Positions 8,165 through 18,190 are shown, counted from the stretch's first letter. The stretch is DNA of 64,000 nt from an uncultured Acidimicrobiales bacterium (GCA_937922785.1 CALAJQ010000008.1:1-64000); one strand, 5' to 3'. Numbers and translations: made by a program. Notes: a model not told the origin generated them from the sequence alone.

Positions 8165-9097
8165 TCACGCAGCGAGGAACGCCTGCGTCCGAGAAACGCA
8201 GGTCTCGAGGTCGTCGATCCAGGGAGCGTGTTCAGCACCCGGCACGATAACCAGCTCGGCGTTGGGCAGTCGGGGGGCGAACTCCCGAGCTATGGCCGCC
8301 CCGCCGTTTGGGTCGTCCTCGCCCCACAGGAACAGTACGGGCATGGTTAGCTTCGAGAGCAGGTCATCGGTGAGCAGAAGATCCGTGTTGAAGCCCTTTA
8401 TCGGCGTGATGACCTTGGGAGATGACCGGATGTCGTTGGCAAGCGTGTCGGTCTGACGTAGCAGGGCGTGGGCCCAGTCGAGCATGTCGTCGTCAAACGC
8501 ACCCGAATCGATCGCACGACCGAGTCCGAACTGCCGGAGCGCGCCCTTGACCATCCCACGGGTCATCGGCACGCGAGTCATAAGTGCCTGCATGCCGGGG
8601 ACCCCGGCCATGCGGGCCGAGAACGGAACCGACTCGGTCGGCGCGCCCATCAGCCAGCTGTACTCGATGAGCTTCTCCACCCGCTCGGGCGCTGCTGCCG
8701 CCCCGCGGAAGGCGAACAGGCCTCCGTAGGACGTGGCGCAAACCATTGCGCGTTCAAGCTCGAGAGCGTCAAGGAGATCCGAGAGCAGACGATCGGCGTA
8801 GGCCTCGACGCTGGCCAGATCGAGGAGTGGCCCACCGACGATCGGATTCGAGAGCCCACAGCCAGGACGGTCGACGAGGATGCACCGCACACCCTCAAGG
8901 CTCGCCGCTAACTGACACCAGCTTGTACCTGCGATCGAGCCCCCGTGGATGAACACGACTGGTGCTCCCTCTCCAATCTCCTGCACCCGGACCTCGCCAC
9001 CCGAAGCCAGCCTCACCCGGCGATTCACAGGCGTCACACCGAGCTTCGCCCAAAGTCGCAGCTCGGCCTCCCGGTACCGGTCAAGATCCTTCGCCAT
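8165..9097 (-). CDS. Alpha/beta hydrolase
   Basis: A 310-residue protein of the alpha/beta-hydrolase fold: oxyanion-loop motif FIHGGSIAGTSW (49-60), nucleophile elbow ATSYGG with Ser123 and a candidate catalytic His at about 290 (GAEHAPWIDD). The Ala before Thr-Ser departs from the usual GxSxG. The substrate cannot be told. It is the first chromosomal gene outside the island and stands alone. The 9098-9309 interval after it holds nothing recognisable. Confidence 0.85.
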   Translation of the reverse strand: MAKDLDRYREAELRLWAKLGVTPVNRRVRLASGGEVRVQEIGEGAPVVFIHGGSIAGTSWCQLAASLEGVRCILVDRPGCGLSNPIVGGPLLDLASVEAYADRLLSDLLDALELERAMVCATSYGGLFAFRGAAAAPERVEKLIEYSWLMGAPTESVPFSARMAGVPGMQALMTRVPMTRGMVKGALRQFGLGRAIDSGAFDDDMLDWAHALLRQTDTLANDIRSSPKVITPIKGFNTDLLLTDDLLSKLTMPVLFLWGEDDPNGGAAIAREFAPRLPNAELVIVPGAEHAPWIDDLETCVSRTQAFLAA

Positions 9098-9309
9098 AGC
9101 AACACCCTAGAGCCAGGAGGGATCCGCAGCCCAGACAACACCACCCGAACTCGATCATCTGACTCGTTGCGTGGCGTCGGAGAATCAGCGGACCGCCGCT
9201 TTGTCGGATCATCGTGCCGAATCGCGTACGTCGACTAGCAGACTAAGTTTCAGAACTTGCCGGCGTTCAAGAGCGCTTTTGCGCTTCTGTTCTTGGTCCC
9301 TGTCACAGC

Positions 9310-10791
9310 TTAGAAGAATTCGGCTTCTGCGACCCTGCAGCTCAGATCGAGGAGAAGTCGATCATCGGGGTCCTCGATGTCGACCGACAGGAGCTCGGAG
9401 ATGCGTGCTATTCGATAGTTGACGGTGTTGCGGTGGAGATGGAGGATCGCCGCTGTTTTAGTTATGTTTCGACCAGAGTCTAAGTAGGCCCGAAGTGTCG
9501 ATATCGCGTCCCGCGCCTGCCGGGGAGTCTGCTGTAGCAGAGGTCGCATGATTTCATCAATCACCGGGCGCACGCCGTCAATCTCGGCCCACCTGACTAG
9601 CGCTCTTCCCAGCCCAAGTCGATCAAACTCTTCAATCTTGTTGGCCCGACTTCGCGACCGAGCGGCCCGCACGGCTGTGGTTGCTTCTGTTACCGAGGTG
9701 CGGAATCCGGCAACGCCGAGGTGAGCAGAGCCCATGCCGACGTGAAGGTTTAGTCCAGGAAAGGCTTCCTGTGCTTCGACGATGGCTTTCTGCAAAGCAA
9801 CGCGTGTGTCGGCCGCAATGGCGTCTGAATGAGCTCGCTCAGATGTGGAAATCAAAAGGATCGAATGCATCGTTCCGGCTTGGGTCCATTGTCCCAACCG
9901 ATTTCGCATCGTCGCTAGGAGGATCTCTGCTACACGAACTTGGCAACGCACGACAGTGCGCATGGTCGATGGAGCAGGCAGCGGCTCGTGGCAGTCGACT
10001 CGAATTGCTATGTGTGATCCGTCGATCGGAAAATCGGACTGGCGTAGTCGCGCAACAGCGTCTGCTCCCGTTGCTGAGTCGCTAAGCAGAATCTCGTTGA
10101 ACAGTTCTGAACGAGTGACTTCGGGGAGTTCGCGGGCCTCGTAGTCAGACTCATACAGTTCTTCTATGTGTCGAGCTATTTGAGCTGCCGCACTTGTGGT
10201 AACCGCGGGTGGCGTTCGATCTCCTAGCTCAAGGTGGTATCGAACTGAGCCAGCTACTCGGATAGGAAGCCCGCGCTCGGACTCACGGACTGGGGCTATC
10301 CGGAGCGGCGCCGCCAAATGGCTTCCGCAACCTTCGAGCATCCCGGGGATGCCTTCAAGGTCCTTCGTACGTGCAAGTTCCTTTGCGACTAGTTCAAGCG
10401 CACCGAGGCCGGGTTGGCCACCGTCATCGATGAGATTCCGAAGATGTAGCGCAACAGAAGTCGTGTCGTGGTGGTCCAAAAGATGGCCGATCGCGATGTC
10501 GCGCGATTGTGCGATCTGTTGGGCGGTCATCGATGCACCGTTCCACGTTTGGGCGTAGCTAAGCAGTGCGACAGCCCCAGAGCCAACTGTCCGCAACGCC
10601 AAATCGAATCGGTAGCTGCTGGTGTCGAGAGGGAAGATCGGTTCGATCACGACCAGTGAGCCGGAGGGAACCTCTTTTAGATCTTTCATTGACCGAGCAG
10701 CCACCACTTGGGTGACCCTGCGAGTGGTTTCAAGTGGCTGCTGCGTTAGCTCGGTTAGACCTTCAAACTGCTTTAGCGTGATACTTGGCAC
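9310..10791 (-). CDS. PucR/CdaR-type transcriptional regulator
   Basis: A 493-residue regulator ending in the PucR HTH_30 domain, with the signature LHRNTVNYRIARI and a preceding helix containing YLDSGRNITKTAAI (about 430-470). A GGDEF-like domain probably lies in the middle. The N-terminal part should sense a ligand. The start is GTG 10791. It is divergent from the DUF917/hydantoinase/ABC operon, across an intergenic stretch with an inverted repeat, so it probably controls uptake and breakdown of that system's substrate. PucR relatives often regulate purine or ring-opened nitrogen compounds. Confidence 0.88.
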   Translation of the reverse strand: MPSITLKQFEGLTELTQQPLETTRRVTQVVAARSMKDLKEVPSGSLVVIEPIFPLDTSSYRFDLALRTVGSGAVALLSYAQTWNGASMTAQQIAQSRDIAIGHLLDHHDTTSVALHLRNLIDDGGQPGLGALELVAKELARTKDLEGIPGMLEGCGSHLAAPLRIAPVRESERGLPIRVAGSVRYHLELGDRTPPAVTTSAAAQIARHIEELYESDYEARELPEVTRSELFNEILLSDSATGADAVARLRQSDFPIDGSHIAIRVDCHEPLPAPSTMRTVVRCQVRVAEILLATMRNRLGQWTQAGTMHSILLISTSERAHSDAIAADTRVALQKAIVEAQEAFPGLNLHVGMGSAHLGVAGFRTSVTEATTAVRAARSRSRANKIEEFDRLGLGRALVRWAEIDGVRPVIDEIMRPLLQQTPRQARDAISTLRAYLDSGRNITKTAAILHLHRNTVNYRIARISELLSVDIEDPDDRLLLDLSCRVAEAEFF

Positions 10792-10798
10792 TCAAATA

Positions 10799-10815
10799 TT
10801 GTGCACTACGCACAA
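10799..10815. promoter_or_regulatory. Inverted repeat between pucR-like and DUF917 genes
   Basis: TTGTGC-ACTAC-GCACAA, a 6-bp inverted repeat, sits in the 89-bp divergent intergenic region and is a candidate operator for the adjacent PucR-type regulator. Confidence 0.45.
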
Positions 10816-10880
10816 GATTTGGCGCAATTTGGTCAAATCAGCCGAAGCAGCGCGGCCAGCGGTGCATCAAAGTCAGCATC

Positions 10881-11951
10881 GTGAAGTTGATTGGAGACAA
10901 CGAGCTGGAATGGCTCTCGATGGGAGCCTCGGTGTTTGGTGGCGGCGGTGGAGGCGACCCGCACATGGGTTCGCTCATGGCCGGACATGCGCTAGACACC
11001 GGCGGCGAGGTGCCTTTGGTGAGCCTCGACAGCCTGGATGACGAGGACCTGATATTGCCCGTGGCCATGGTCGGCGCACCAACCGTAATGGCGGAAAAGT
11101 TCCTCTCGGGAGATGAAGGGGATCGGCTCAAGACTGCGATGGAGAAGGCACTCGACCGGAAGATCAGCGCGGTGTGCTGCGCTGAGCTGGGTGGCGTCAA
11201 TGGCGTCATACCGGTGATGTGGGCCACTCGAATCGGGCTCCCCATCGTCGACTGTGATCTGATGGGCCGGGCCTTTCCCGAGCTCCAGATGACCACCGCA
11301 GCCATCGCCGGTGTCTCGATCAACCCCGTTGTGATCACTGATGAACGGGGCAATGTTGTTCAGTTCCGGACGGTTTCGCCGAAATGGGCCGAGAAAATGG
11401 TTCGCACAGTTGTTGCCTCGATGGGTGCTGCGGCGTCTTTGTGCCTCTATCCGATGACAGTTGCACAAGCGAAAACTGCCACCGTCGTTGGATCGGTCAG
11501 CAGAGCCATGGAAGTGGGTCGCCTGCTCCTTGAAGCTTCTGATGACCCGATCGCTGCGCTCTGTGACTCGGTCGATGGCTACCCGCTGATTGAAGGCAAG
11601 CTGGTTGATGTCGAACGTCAAACAACCGAAGGTTTCTCTCGAGGATCGGCAACCATCGAGGGTACGGGTGCAGACAGCGGGCGCCTGCTTCGACTCGAGT
11701 TTCAAAACGAGAATCTCCTTGCGATGGAAGACGGAAGAGTTCTGGCGTCTGTGCCAGACATCATCACCGCAGTAGATGTACACACCGCTCGTCCGATCGT
11801 TACCGAACGGTTGCGTTATGGACAGCGTGTTTCGGTGCTTGCGCTGCCGTGTGATCCGATATGGCGCTCGGACAAAGCCTTAGAAGTAGTTGGCCCCAAG
11901 GTCTTCTCCTATGACATCGACTACGTACCCGTGGAGGAACTACATGGCTGA
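10881..11951 (+). CDS. DUF917-family protein
   Basis: A 356-residue protein starting near GTG 10881. The N-terminal 'WLSMGASVFGGGGGGDPHMG' is the hallmark of DUF917 proteins, which begin just before such a Gly-rich segment. The frame is open upstream to 10785 but the extra residues do not fit. The protein overlaps the hydantoinase/oxoprolinase gene by 8 nt. DUF917 proteins are regularly paired with HyuA-type enzymes. A helper or second catalytic role on a cyclic amide is likely, but the reaction is unknown. Confidence 0.85.
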   Translation: MKLIGDNELEWLSMGASVFGGGGGGDPHMGSLMAGHALDTGGEVPLVSLDSLDDEDLILPVAMVGAPTVMAEKFLSGDEGDRLKTAMEKALDRKISAVCCAELGGVNGVIPVMWATRIGLPIVDCDLMGRAFPELQMTTAAIAGVSINPVVITDERGNVVQFRTVSPKWAEKMVRTVVASMGAAASLCLYPMTVAQAKTATVVGSVSRAMEVGRLLLEASDDPIAALCDSVDGYPLIEGKLVDVERQTTEGFSRGSATIEGTGADSGRLLRLEFQNENLLAMEDGRVLASVPDIITAVDVHTARPIVTERLRYGQRVSVLALPCDPIWRSDKALEVVGPKVFSYDIDYVPVEELHG

Positions 11952-13518
11952 GGGTCTTTTTCGAATCGGTATCGACGTCGGAGGAACAAACACTGACGCA
12001 GTGCTCATGGGCAGTGACCTCGAGATCTTGGCCAAGCACAAGGCAACTACGAGCTCTGATGTAGTTGAATCGATCTCAGAAGCAATGGCAGCTGTGATTG
12101 CGCAAAGCGAAGTTTCCGCTGAGTGTGTGACCCAAGTAATGCTCGGCACCACCCATGCAACAAACGCTGTGCTTCAGCGCCGTGATCTGGGCAAAGTTGC
12201 AACAATTCGTATAGGTGGCCCGGCCACCAAATCCGTTCCGCCCTTGGTCACGTGGCCGACCGACCTACGAGACGTGGTATCGGCAGGTGAGATCATCGTC
12301 GACGGAGGGTTCGAATTCGATGGCACTGAACAGGTGGCTTTTGATGCTCAGGCGACGGAGAAGTTCTTGGACTCCTTGGCTGATGCACCTGACGCTTTCG
12401 CCGTGGCAAGTGTCTTCGCTCCGGTGTCGGACGCTCACGAGCTACAGGCTGCAGAGCTGATACGTGCCCGCTTCCCTGATACCCCGATTTCGTTGAGCGG
12501 CTCAATTGGTTCGATCGGTTTGATTGAGCGGGAGAACGCTTGTGTTCTTAACGCGGCTTTGATCGAGGTAGCCCACAAAATAGTGTCCGGGTTGGGTTCG
12601 GCGCTTATTCAAAACGGCGTTGATGCGATTCAGTACTTTGCTCAAAACGACGGCACCTTGATGGCCATGGAGCGGGTGCTCAAGTTCCCGGTTCTAACCA
12701 TTGGTTCGGGACCCGCTAATTCAATGAGGGGCGCCGCTCACCTATCGGGTCTGGCCGAGGCGATTGTGGTGGACGTTGGCGGGACGTCAACCGATATCGG
12801 TGTGCTTACATCGGGGTTCCCGCGAGAGTCAGCCATTCCGGTAGAGATCGGTGGAGTTCGAACGAACTTCCGTATGCCTGATCTTCTTGCCGTTGCTTTG
12901 GGTGGCGGAACAGTCATTGGCGGTTCGACCGATGGCACGGACCTCAAGATTGGTCCCGAGAGCGTCGGTCACAAGCTTTCAACAGAAGCACTTTGCTTCG
13001 GTGGAACGGTTTCGACACTCAGCGATGCGGCCAACAAGAAGGGACGGGCATCGTTTGGTACTGCTGAGCCGGACGCCCTGTCGGACGACGTTGCTGGTCT
13101 GGTGCTGGATCGTATTGATGCTCTGTTTGAAGACGGAATTGACCGGATGAAACTAAGCCGGTCCGATCAACCGGTAATTGCCGTTGGAGGTGGCAGCGTT
13201 CTAATGCCCGAGTCGCTAGCCGGCGTAAGCCAAATTATTCGGCCAGCCCATCACGACGTGGCAAACGCAGTTGGTGCAGCCATTGCCTCAATTAGCGCAG
13301 AGATAGATCAGATTTTCCCGCTGGATGGAACGACTCGCGAAGAAACTCTTGAGGCAGCTAAGGCTGACGCAATCGGCGCAGCTGTTGCGCTCGGAGCTGT
13401 GCCTGCTGACACCGAAGTGATTTCTCTTGAAGAACTAACTATGGCCTACATGACGGACAACATCATCCGTCTCCGAATTAAGGCCGCCGGCCCGCTGGGT
13501 CAATTTGTTGCCGACTGA
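11944..13518 (+). CDS. Hydantoinase/oxoprolinase-family protein (HyuA-like)
   Basis: A 524-residue ATP-dependent amidohydrolase-type protein of the actin-like ATPase fold. The N-terminus RIGIDVGGTNTDAVLMG is the phosphate-binding loop, LGTTHATNAVLQR follows near residue 65, and VVDVGGTSTDIGVL near 275 is the second. GGAGG stands 5 nt before ATG 11944. Relatives hydrolyse hydantoins, 5-oxoproline or carboxylate ketones at the cost of ATP. Together with DUF917 and a ribose-type importer, it suggests use of an imported cyclic amide or ureide. The exact substrate is unknown. Confidence 0.87.
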   Translation: MAEGLFRIGIDVGGTNTDAVLMGSDLEILAKHKATTSSDVVESISEAMAAVIAQSEVSAECVTQVMLGTTHATNAVLQRRDLGKVATIRIGGPATKSVPPLVTWPTDLRDVVSAGEIIVDGGFEFDGTEQVAFDAQATEKFLDSLADAPDAFAVASVFAPVSDAHELQAAELIRARFPDTPISLSGSIGSIGLIERENACVLNAALIEVAHKIVSGLGSALIQNGVDAIQYFAQNDGTLMAMERVLKFPVLTIGSGPANSMRGAAHLSGLAEAIVVDVGGTSTDIGVLTSGFPRESAIPVEIGGVRTNFRMPDLLAVALGGGTVIGGSTDGTDLKIGPESVGHKLSTEALCFGGTVSTLSDAANKKGRASFGTAEPDALSDDVAGLVLDRIDALFEDGIDRMKLSRSDQPVIAVGGGSVLMPESLAGVSQIIRPAHHDVANAVGAAIASISAEIDQIFPLDGTTREETLEAAKADAIGAAVALGAVPADTEVISLEELTMAYMTDNIIRLRIKAAGPLGQFVAD

Positions 13519-13589
13519 CCAAGTCTGAAATGTCAGAAACTTCCGGAGGCCATTGGCGACCGGAATCAACCCATGGATAGGGGATCCCC

Positions 13590-14681
13590 ATGAAATCATC
13601 ACCATCGTCAAAGTCTTGGCTGCTAGGAGCAGTCCTGACGTTAATCGCGTTGTTAGCCGCTGCCTGCAGCGATTCAGCTGACACAGTCGAAACCACACCT
13701 CCCACCGAGTCAGCCGAAACGACCGCAGCTGAGCCTGCGGACGAGCCCGCCGACGAACCCGCAGAGGAGTCGAGCGGCGAGCCTGTCCAGATTGCCTACT
13801 TGTCTGCTAGTTCAGCCAACACCTGGCTGCAAAGTTCACTCGCAGCCATGAAGCCAATCGCCGCGGCGAACAACATCGAATTAGTTGAGTTCGACGCGCA
13901 GTTTGACGCAGCAGCTCAGCAGCAACAGTTCCAAGACGTGATTACGTCTGGTCAGTACAGTGGCGTCCTTCTGGTTTCACTCGCTGGTGCCGGTTCGCAG
14001 CCTGACATCGAAGAAGCATTGGATGCTGGCCTCAAGGTCGTCACCCTCAATCAGGTGATCGGCGAAGACCTCACCACTACTAACTCGCCGGTCGATGGAG
14101 TATCTGCACTTGTGTTCGAACCGCCGCTGACTCGTGGCGAGCGAATCGGCGAGATAACTCTTGCCGCTTGTGAGGGCATCGATCCTTGCAATGTGGTCTA
14201 TTTCTATGGCATCCGCGGGATCCCACTCGACGAGGCCGTAAGGGAAGGTTGGGACGCTACTGTCGCCGGTTCAAGTGTTGTTGTGGTCGCCGAGGGAGAA
14301 GGCCAGTACGCAGGACCAGACGTCGGGCTTTCAGCGATGCAAGACATCCTCGTTTCAGTCAGCGACATCGATGTTGTGGTCGGGGCCGACCAGTCAATGC
14401 AGGGTGCCGAACTTGCACTCGACGAGGCTGGGCTTTTGGCTGACACCAAAATCGTCGGATTCGGTGGCAGCTCCTACGCTGTCGAGGCTGTTATCGCCGG
14501 CCGCTGGTGGGGTGGCCTGTTCGGAGCTCCTGCGACTGAGGGTGAATTGGCGATGCAAGCGATGGTCGACGCGCTCGCTGGAAATGACATCGGAGGAATC
14601 GACCCCTCCGATTCGGTTCCAAACCGTGGACTAATGCTTCCTGACAACATCGGTGACTTCACCGCCCAGTGGGACGGCTAA
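13590..14681 (+). CDS. Sugar-type ABC transporter substrate-binding lipoprotein
   Basis: A 363-residue lipoprotein. The signal peptide ends in LLAAAC (Cys26), followed by an acidic Thr/Glu/Pro linker to about residue 65. The rest is a periplasmic-binding fold of the RbsB/Peripla_BP_4 class (YLSASSANTWLQSSLAAMK, then VLLVSLAGAG). It precedes the two-domain ATPase and a permease. The ligand is not clear: the neighbours (DUF917, HyuA, PucR) argue for a nitrogen heterocycle or nucleoside-like compound rather than ribose. Confidence 0.88.
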   Translation: MKSSPSSKSWLLGAVLTLIALLAAACSDSADTVETTPPTESAETTAAEPADEPADEPAEESSGEPVQIAYLSASSANTWLQSSLAAMKPIAAANNIELVEFDAQFDAAAQQQQFQDVITSGQYSGVLLVSLAGAGSQPDIEEALDAGLKVVTLNQVIGEDLTTTNSPVDGVSALVFEPPLTRGERIGEITLAACEGIDPCNVVYFYGIRGIPLDEAVREGWDATVAGSSVVVVAEGEGQYAGPDVGLSAMQDILVSVSDIDVVVGADQSMQGAELALDEAGLLADTKIVGFGGSSYAVEAVIAGRWWGGLFGAPATEGELAMQAMVDALAGNDIGGIDPSDSVPNRGLMLPDNIGDFTAQWDG

Positions 14682-16200
14682 ATCGGTGGAGCTAGGCCCG
14701 ACCGACTTGCCGAAAATCGAGTGCAAGGGTGTCACCAAGCGATTTGGTGGCACCGTTGCCCTTGACGATGTTGACGTTGCAATACAGCGCGGCCACGTGC
14801 ACGCCATCGTTGGGGAAAACGGCGCCGGAAAGTCGACCCTCGGGAAAGCAATTGCTGGTGTGCACACCCCCGACGAGGGCACGATCAGCATCGACGGGGT
14901 AGTGGTCGATATTCGATCACCACACATTGCTCTGAGGCACTCGATCACAATGGTCGCCCAAGAGTTGTCGTTGTTGGATGGACGGTCGGTGGTGGACAAT
15001 GTCTTTTTGGGTATCGAATCTGGCCGGGGTCTAGTCTTGAACCCGAAAAGCGACATTGAGCGTTTCCACGCGCTTGCCGATGAACATGGCTTTGAACTAG
15101 ACCCAACTGCCAAGGTGGGCAACCTTTCGGTGGCCCAAAAGCAAAAGGTCGAGATTCTTCGAGCATTGGCTCGCGAAGCTCAGGTGATAATAATGGACGA
15201 GCCTACGGCACGTCTGTCTTCGGTTGAGGCCGCATCACTGGCTAACACGGTGAGACGTCTTGCTGCCACTGGCGTCACCGTCGTCTTTGTCTCGCACTTT
15301 CTCGACGAGGTGCTCGACGTTGCAGACGACATAACAGTGATGCGAAACGGCGGAATCGTCCGAACTGGAAAAGCGGCTGCAGAAACGAAGCTGTCGTTGA
15401 TCGAATCAATGGTGGGACGCAGCCTTGACTCAGCGTTCCCCCGACGCCGCTCGGTTTCGGATGGAACTCCAACATTGCTGAGCGTCAAGGGGCTTACCCG
15501 AAATGATGTCTTTGAAGATGTCTCATTCGACGTGCGCCAGGGTGAGATTGTTGCCTTGACGGGTCTGGTGGGGGCGGGCCGGACTGAAGTGGTCCGCTCA
15601 ATTTTCGGTGCCGACTCGCTGAATGCAGGAACGATGCTGCTGGATGGCGAGAGTTATTCTCCAAAGTCGCCGCGAAGCGCCATTTCGACTGGTGTGGGGA
15701 TGATCCCAGAGTCCCGCCGCGACCAGGCTCTGTTTATTCAGCGCAGCGTTATCGAGAACATTAGCGTTGCTCACCTGGACGATATGACTACCGGTGGAGT
15801 CGTGCGTCTCGGCGAAGAGAGAGACAGAGCAACTTCAGCGGCTGATCGGGTGAATCTCACAGGCGCCACCGTTGATTCACTGATGAATGAGTTGTCAGGC
15901 GGGAACCAACAGAAGTCGATCTTCGCAAGATGGATGCTTTCGAGGCCTCGGCTGCTCATTGCTGATGAGCCAACGCGCGGGGTCGACGTTGGAGCCAAGC
16001 GAGGCATTTACGATCTGCTAGCGAATCTCGCCGACGAAGGAATCGGTGTCCTGATGGTTTCATCGGAGATCGAGGAGGTGCTCGGGTTGGCCCATCGCGT
16101 GTTGGTGATGCGGTGTGGTCGCTTGGTGGGCGAACTCTTAGCCAGTGAGGCCGACAGTGCCAGTGTGATGAACCTGGCATTCGGATTGGAGGCAGCGTGA
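14653..16200 (+). CDS. RbsA/MglA-type ABC transporter ATPase (two ABC domains)
   Basis: A 515-residue tandem ATPase. Domain 1 (about 22-250) has Walker A GENGAGKST and Walker B VIIMDEPTARL. Domain 2 (about 265-510) has the family's degenerate loop GLVGAGRTEV, signature LSGGNQQK and LLIADEPTRGVD. GTG 14653 overlaps the binding-protein gene by 29 nt; GTG 14686, just after that gene's stop, is an equally good start. The product energises the importer formed with the following permease. Confidence 0.92.
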   Translation: MTSPPSGTAKSVELGPTDLPKIECKGVTKRFGGTVALDDVDVAIQRGHVHAIVGENGAGKSTLGKAIAGVHTPDEGTISIDGVVVDIRSPHIALRHSITMVAQELSLLDGRSVVDNVFLGIESGRGLVLNPKSDIERFHALADEHGFELDPTAKVGNLSVAQKQKVEILRALAREAQVIIMDEPTARLSSVEAASLANTVRRLAATGVTVVFVSHFLDEVLDVADDITVMRNGGIVRTGKAAAETKLSLIESMVGRSLDSAFPRRRSVSDGTPTLLSVKGLTRNDVFEDVSFDVRQGEIVALTGLVGAGRTEVVRSIFGADSLNAGTMLLDGESYSPKSPRSAISTGVGMIPESRRDQALFIQRSVIENISVAHLDDMTTGGVVRLGEERDRATSAADRVNLTGATVDSLMNELSGGNQQKSIFARWMLSRPRLLIADEPTRGVDVGAKRGIYDLLANLADEGIGVLMVSSEIEEVLGLAHRVLVMRCGRLVGELLASEADSASVMNLAFGLEAA

Positions 16201-17180
16201 ACGATACGCCACAGGCTAGTGAAACTCGTGGTGGTCTGTGGGCAGTGATTAGAGCGGTGAACTTTGCTGATTTGGGGATCGTCTGGGTCACCGTGCTGCT
16301 CTTCATCCTCCTTACACAGACTTCGGACGCGTTCTTGTCCAGCGCGAACCTCAGGAACGTTCTTGATCAACAGAGCCTGATCCTTATCGCTGGGTCTGCG
16401 CTCACCCTGACATTGATCGGGGGCAACTTCGATATCTCGGTATCGGCCACTTATATCAACGCCAGCATCATTACCGCCCTGGTGCACAACGCCACCAGCT
16501 CAGTGACGCTCGCAATTGGTGCAGGAATTGCGATCGGCGCGTCTTTTGGAATGGTCAACGGATTCATCGTTGCCTGGGTTCGGATTAATTCGTTCATTGC
16601 GACACTCGCGTCGTCGTTCATATTCTTCGGCGTTGGATTTCTACTCAGCGAGCGGAGCATCGTCAGGGTGGTTGATCGAGACTTCACTCGGATTGCGCGT
16701 GGCCGCGATTTCGGGCTGACCAATGCGACTTGGATTGCTGCGATTGTCGTGATCTTGTTCTGGTTCATACTGGAACGCACTCGCTACGGTCGGCAGCTGT
16801 TTGCCACCGGCGGAAACCCTGAAGCAGCTCGACTAGCAGGTATCCGCGTTGAGTGGGTCACTGCATCGACGTTCGTGATTGCCGGTGCCGCCTCAGGACT
16901 GGCAGGCGCACTTCTGGCTTCGCGAACCATTACGGCACAGCCAAGCGACGATTTCTCATTTGTGTTCGCTGTCCTTACCGCGGTCATTATTGGCGGCACA
17001 TCTATCGCTGGCGGCGAAGGGGCCGTGTGGCGGACGCTCCTTGGGGCGTTCTTTATCGCATTGCTGACGAACGGATTCAACCTTCATCAGATAGATCCCA
17101 TCATCCAACGCTTGATCCAGGGTGGAGTCATTCTCGCGGCTGTTGCAGCTGACAACTGGACGCGAAGTCGGCGGTCATGA
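16197..17180 (+). CDS. RbsC-type ABC transporter permease
   Basis: A 327-residue integral membrane protein with about eight to ten hydrophobic helices and the BPD_transp_2 pattern (FDISVSATYINASIITALV, then NPEAARLAGI and VLTAVIIGGTSIAGGEG). Its GTG start overlaps the ATPase stop (GTGA). It is the last gene of the PucR-divergent operon. Confidence 0.92.
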   Translation: MNDTPQASETRGGLWAVIRAVNFADLGIVWVTVLLFILLTQTSDAFLSSANLRNVLDQQSLILIAGSALTLTLIGGNFDISVSATYINASIITALVHNATSSVTLAIGAGIAIGASFGMVNGFIVAWVRINSFIATLASSFIFFGVGFLLSERSIVRVVDRDFTRIARGRDFGLTNATWIAAIVVILFWFILERTRYGRQLFATGGNPEAARLAGIRVEWVTASTFVIAGAASGLAGALLASRTITAQPSDDFSFVFAVLTAVIIGGTSIAGGEGAVWRTLLGAFFIALLTNGFNLHQIDPIIQRLIQGGVILAAVAADNWTRSRRS

Positions 17181-17248
17181 ACGAGTTTCCGGACTTACGG
17201 GTTTCGGGATCGCCGACCCAATCGGTGAATCTCGGAGGGCTTTAGTGA

Positions 17249-18181
17249 GTGTCGGACCGCTGGTATGTTCGAGCTGTGGTTTCACAGCAAGCGGTGTGGC
17301 GAGCGGCATTGGCATACTCGGGCGATCAGACGCTAGCTACTGCTGCCACTTCAACGATGGCGTTCTCATCCGAAGCGTCTATTGACCCTTATGTGAGCGT
17401 GGAGCAAGCGTTCATGGCTGTGTTTGACAGAGTCGACGAACTGATCGAGGCATCTTCTGAGTTTGCAGTTTTTCTGATTGATTTCGCTCTGGTCCACCCA
17501 CAGCCAGGCAAACTCCGAGATCTGATCGCCGGCTTAGAAGAGTTGACCGCACCCCAGCGTCGGCTAGCGATCGTCCACTGGTTTGGACGGCCCCTAACGC
17601 TCGAACTGTCGGAATCACCGGGTGGTCTGTCAGTCAGCGATCTCACCTCCACGTTGGAGAGCGCGAGGACGAGGCTGGGTGGGGGAGACGACGAGACGAT
17701 AATTGCTAAGTTCGAGACGCTCCATATGGCTGAGTCACCTGCGTCACCGCAGGAGTTGATTGATAGCTCGCTCTGGCGACGGCGTATTGGTGTCGGTCTG
17801 AGCGCGGTCGGAGTTTCAGTGGCCATCTGGATAGTCAGCATGGCAGGCGCCGGTACTCGGCCAACAGCGAGTCCTCCAGCCACTACGGCGGGCAATAGCC
17901 CGGCAACGGCTACCACTGGGCTGCTTGCGGAGCGCCGAGCTGACCTTGAACTGAAGACGCGAGATGACGACCGCGAGACAAGAATCGCAGTGAGCCAGGC
18001 AGGCGAAGTAGTACGGCGACACCCCGACACGGATTTGGAGATGTGGCGTAGTGAGCCCTTGGGCAATATCGAAGTCTTCTCAGTCGATCCAAACTCGGTG
18101 ACGGTGGTGCGCAAGCTCGAGACCGGAAAGCAAGTAAAGCTCTATCTCAGCCTTTCTGACGGAACTCTTCTGCCGCCATAG
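17249..18181 (+). CDS. Unrecognised protein with one central membrane helix
   Basis: I do not recognise this 310-residue protein. Residues 1-175 are mainly helical and soluble, 178-198 form a clear membrane helix preceded by WRRR, 203-225 are a Pro/Thr/Ala-rich linker, and the rest is polar. The charge pattern suggests an N-terminus in the cytoplasm and a C-terminal domain outside. The layout is like that of anti-sigma or zinc-finger-type membrane regulators, but no such motif is seen. GGAGGG lies about 9 nt before the GTG start. It is followed at once by a terminator. Confidence 0.6.
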   Translation: MSDRWYVRAVVSQQAVWRAALAYSGDQTLATAATSTMAFSSEASIDPYVSVEQAFMAVFDRVDELIEASSEFAVFLIDFALVHPQPGKLRDLIAGLEELTAPQRRLAIVHWFGRPLTLELSESPGGLSVSDLTSTLESARTRLGGGDDETIIAKFETLHMAESPASPQELIDSSLWRRRIGVGLSAVGVSVAIWIVSMAGAGTRPTASPPATTAGNSPATATTGLLAERRADLELKTRDDDRETRIAVSQAGEVVRRHPDTDLEMWRSEPLGNIEVFSVDPNSVTVVRKLETGKQVKLYLSLSDGTLLPP

Positions 18182-18190
18182 CGGCAGTTT
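18170..18190 (+). terminator. Hairpin terminator after the 17249-18181 gene
   Basis: CTGCCGC-CATA-GCGGCAG-TTT: a 7-bp perfect stem that overlaps the stop codon and is followed by a short T run. Confidence 0.6.
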
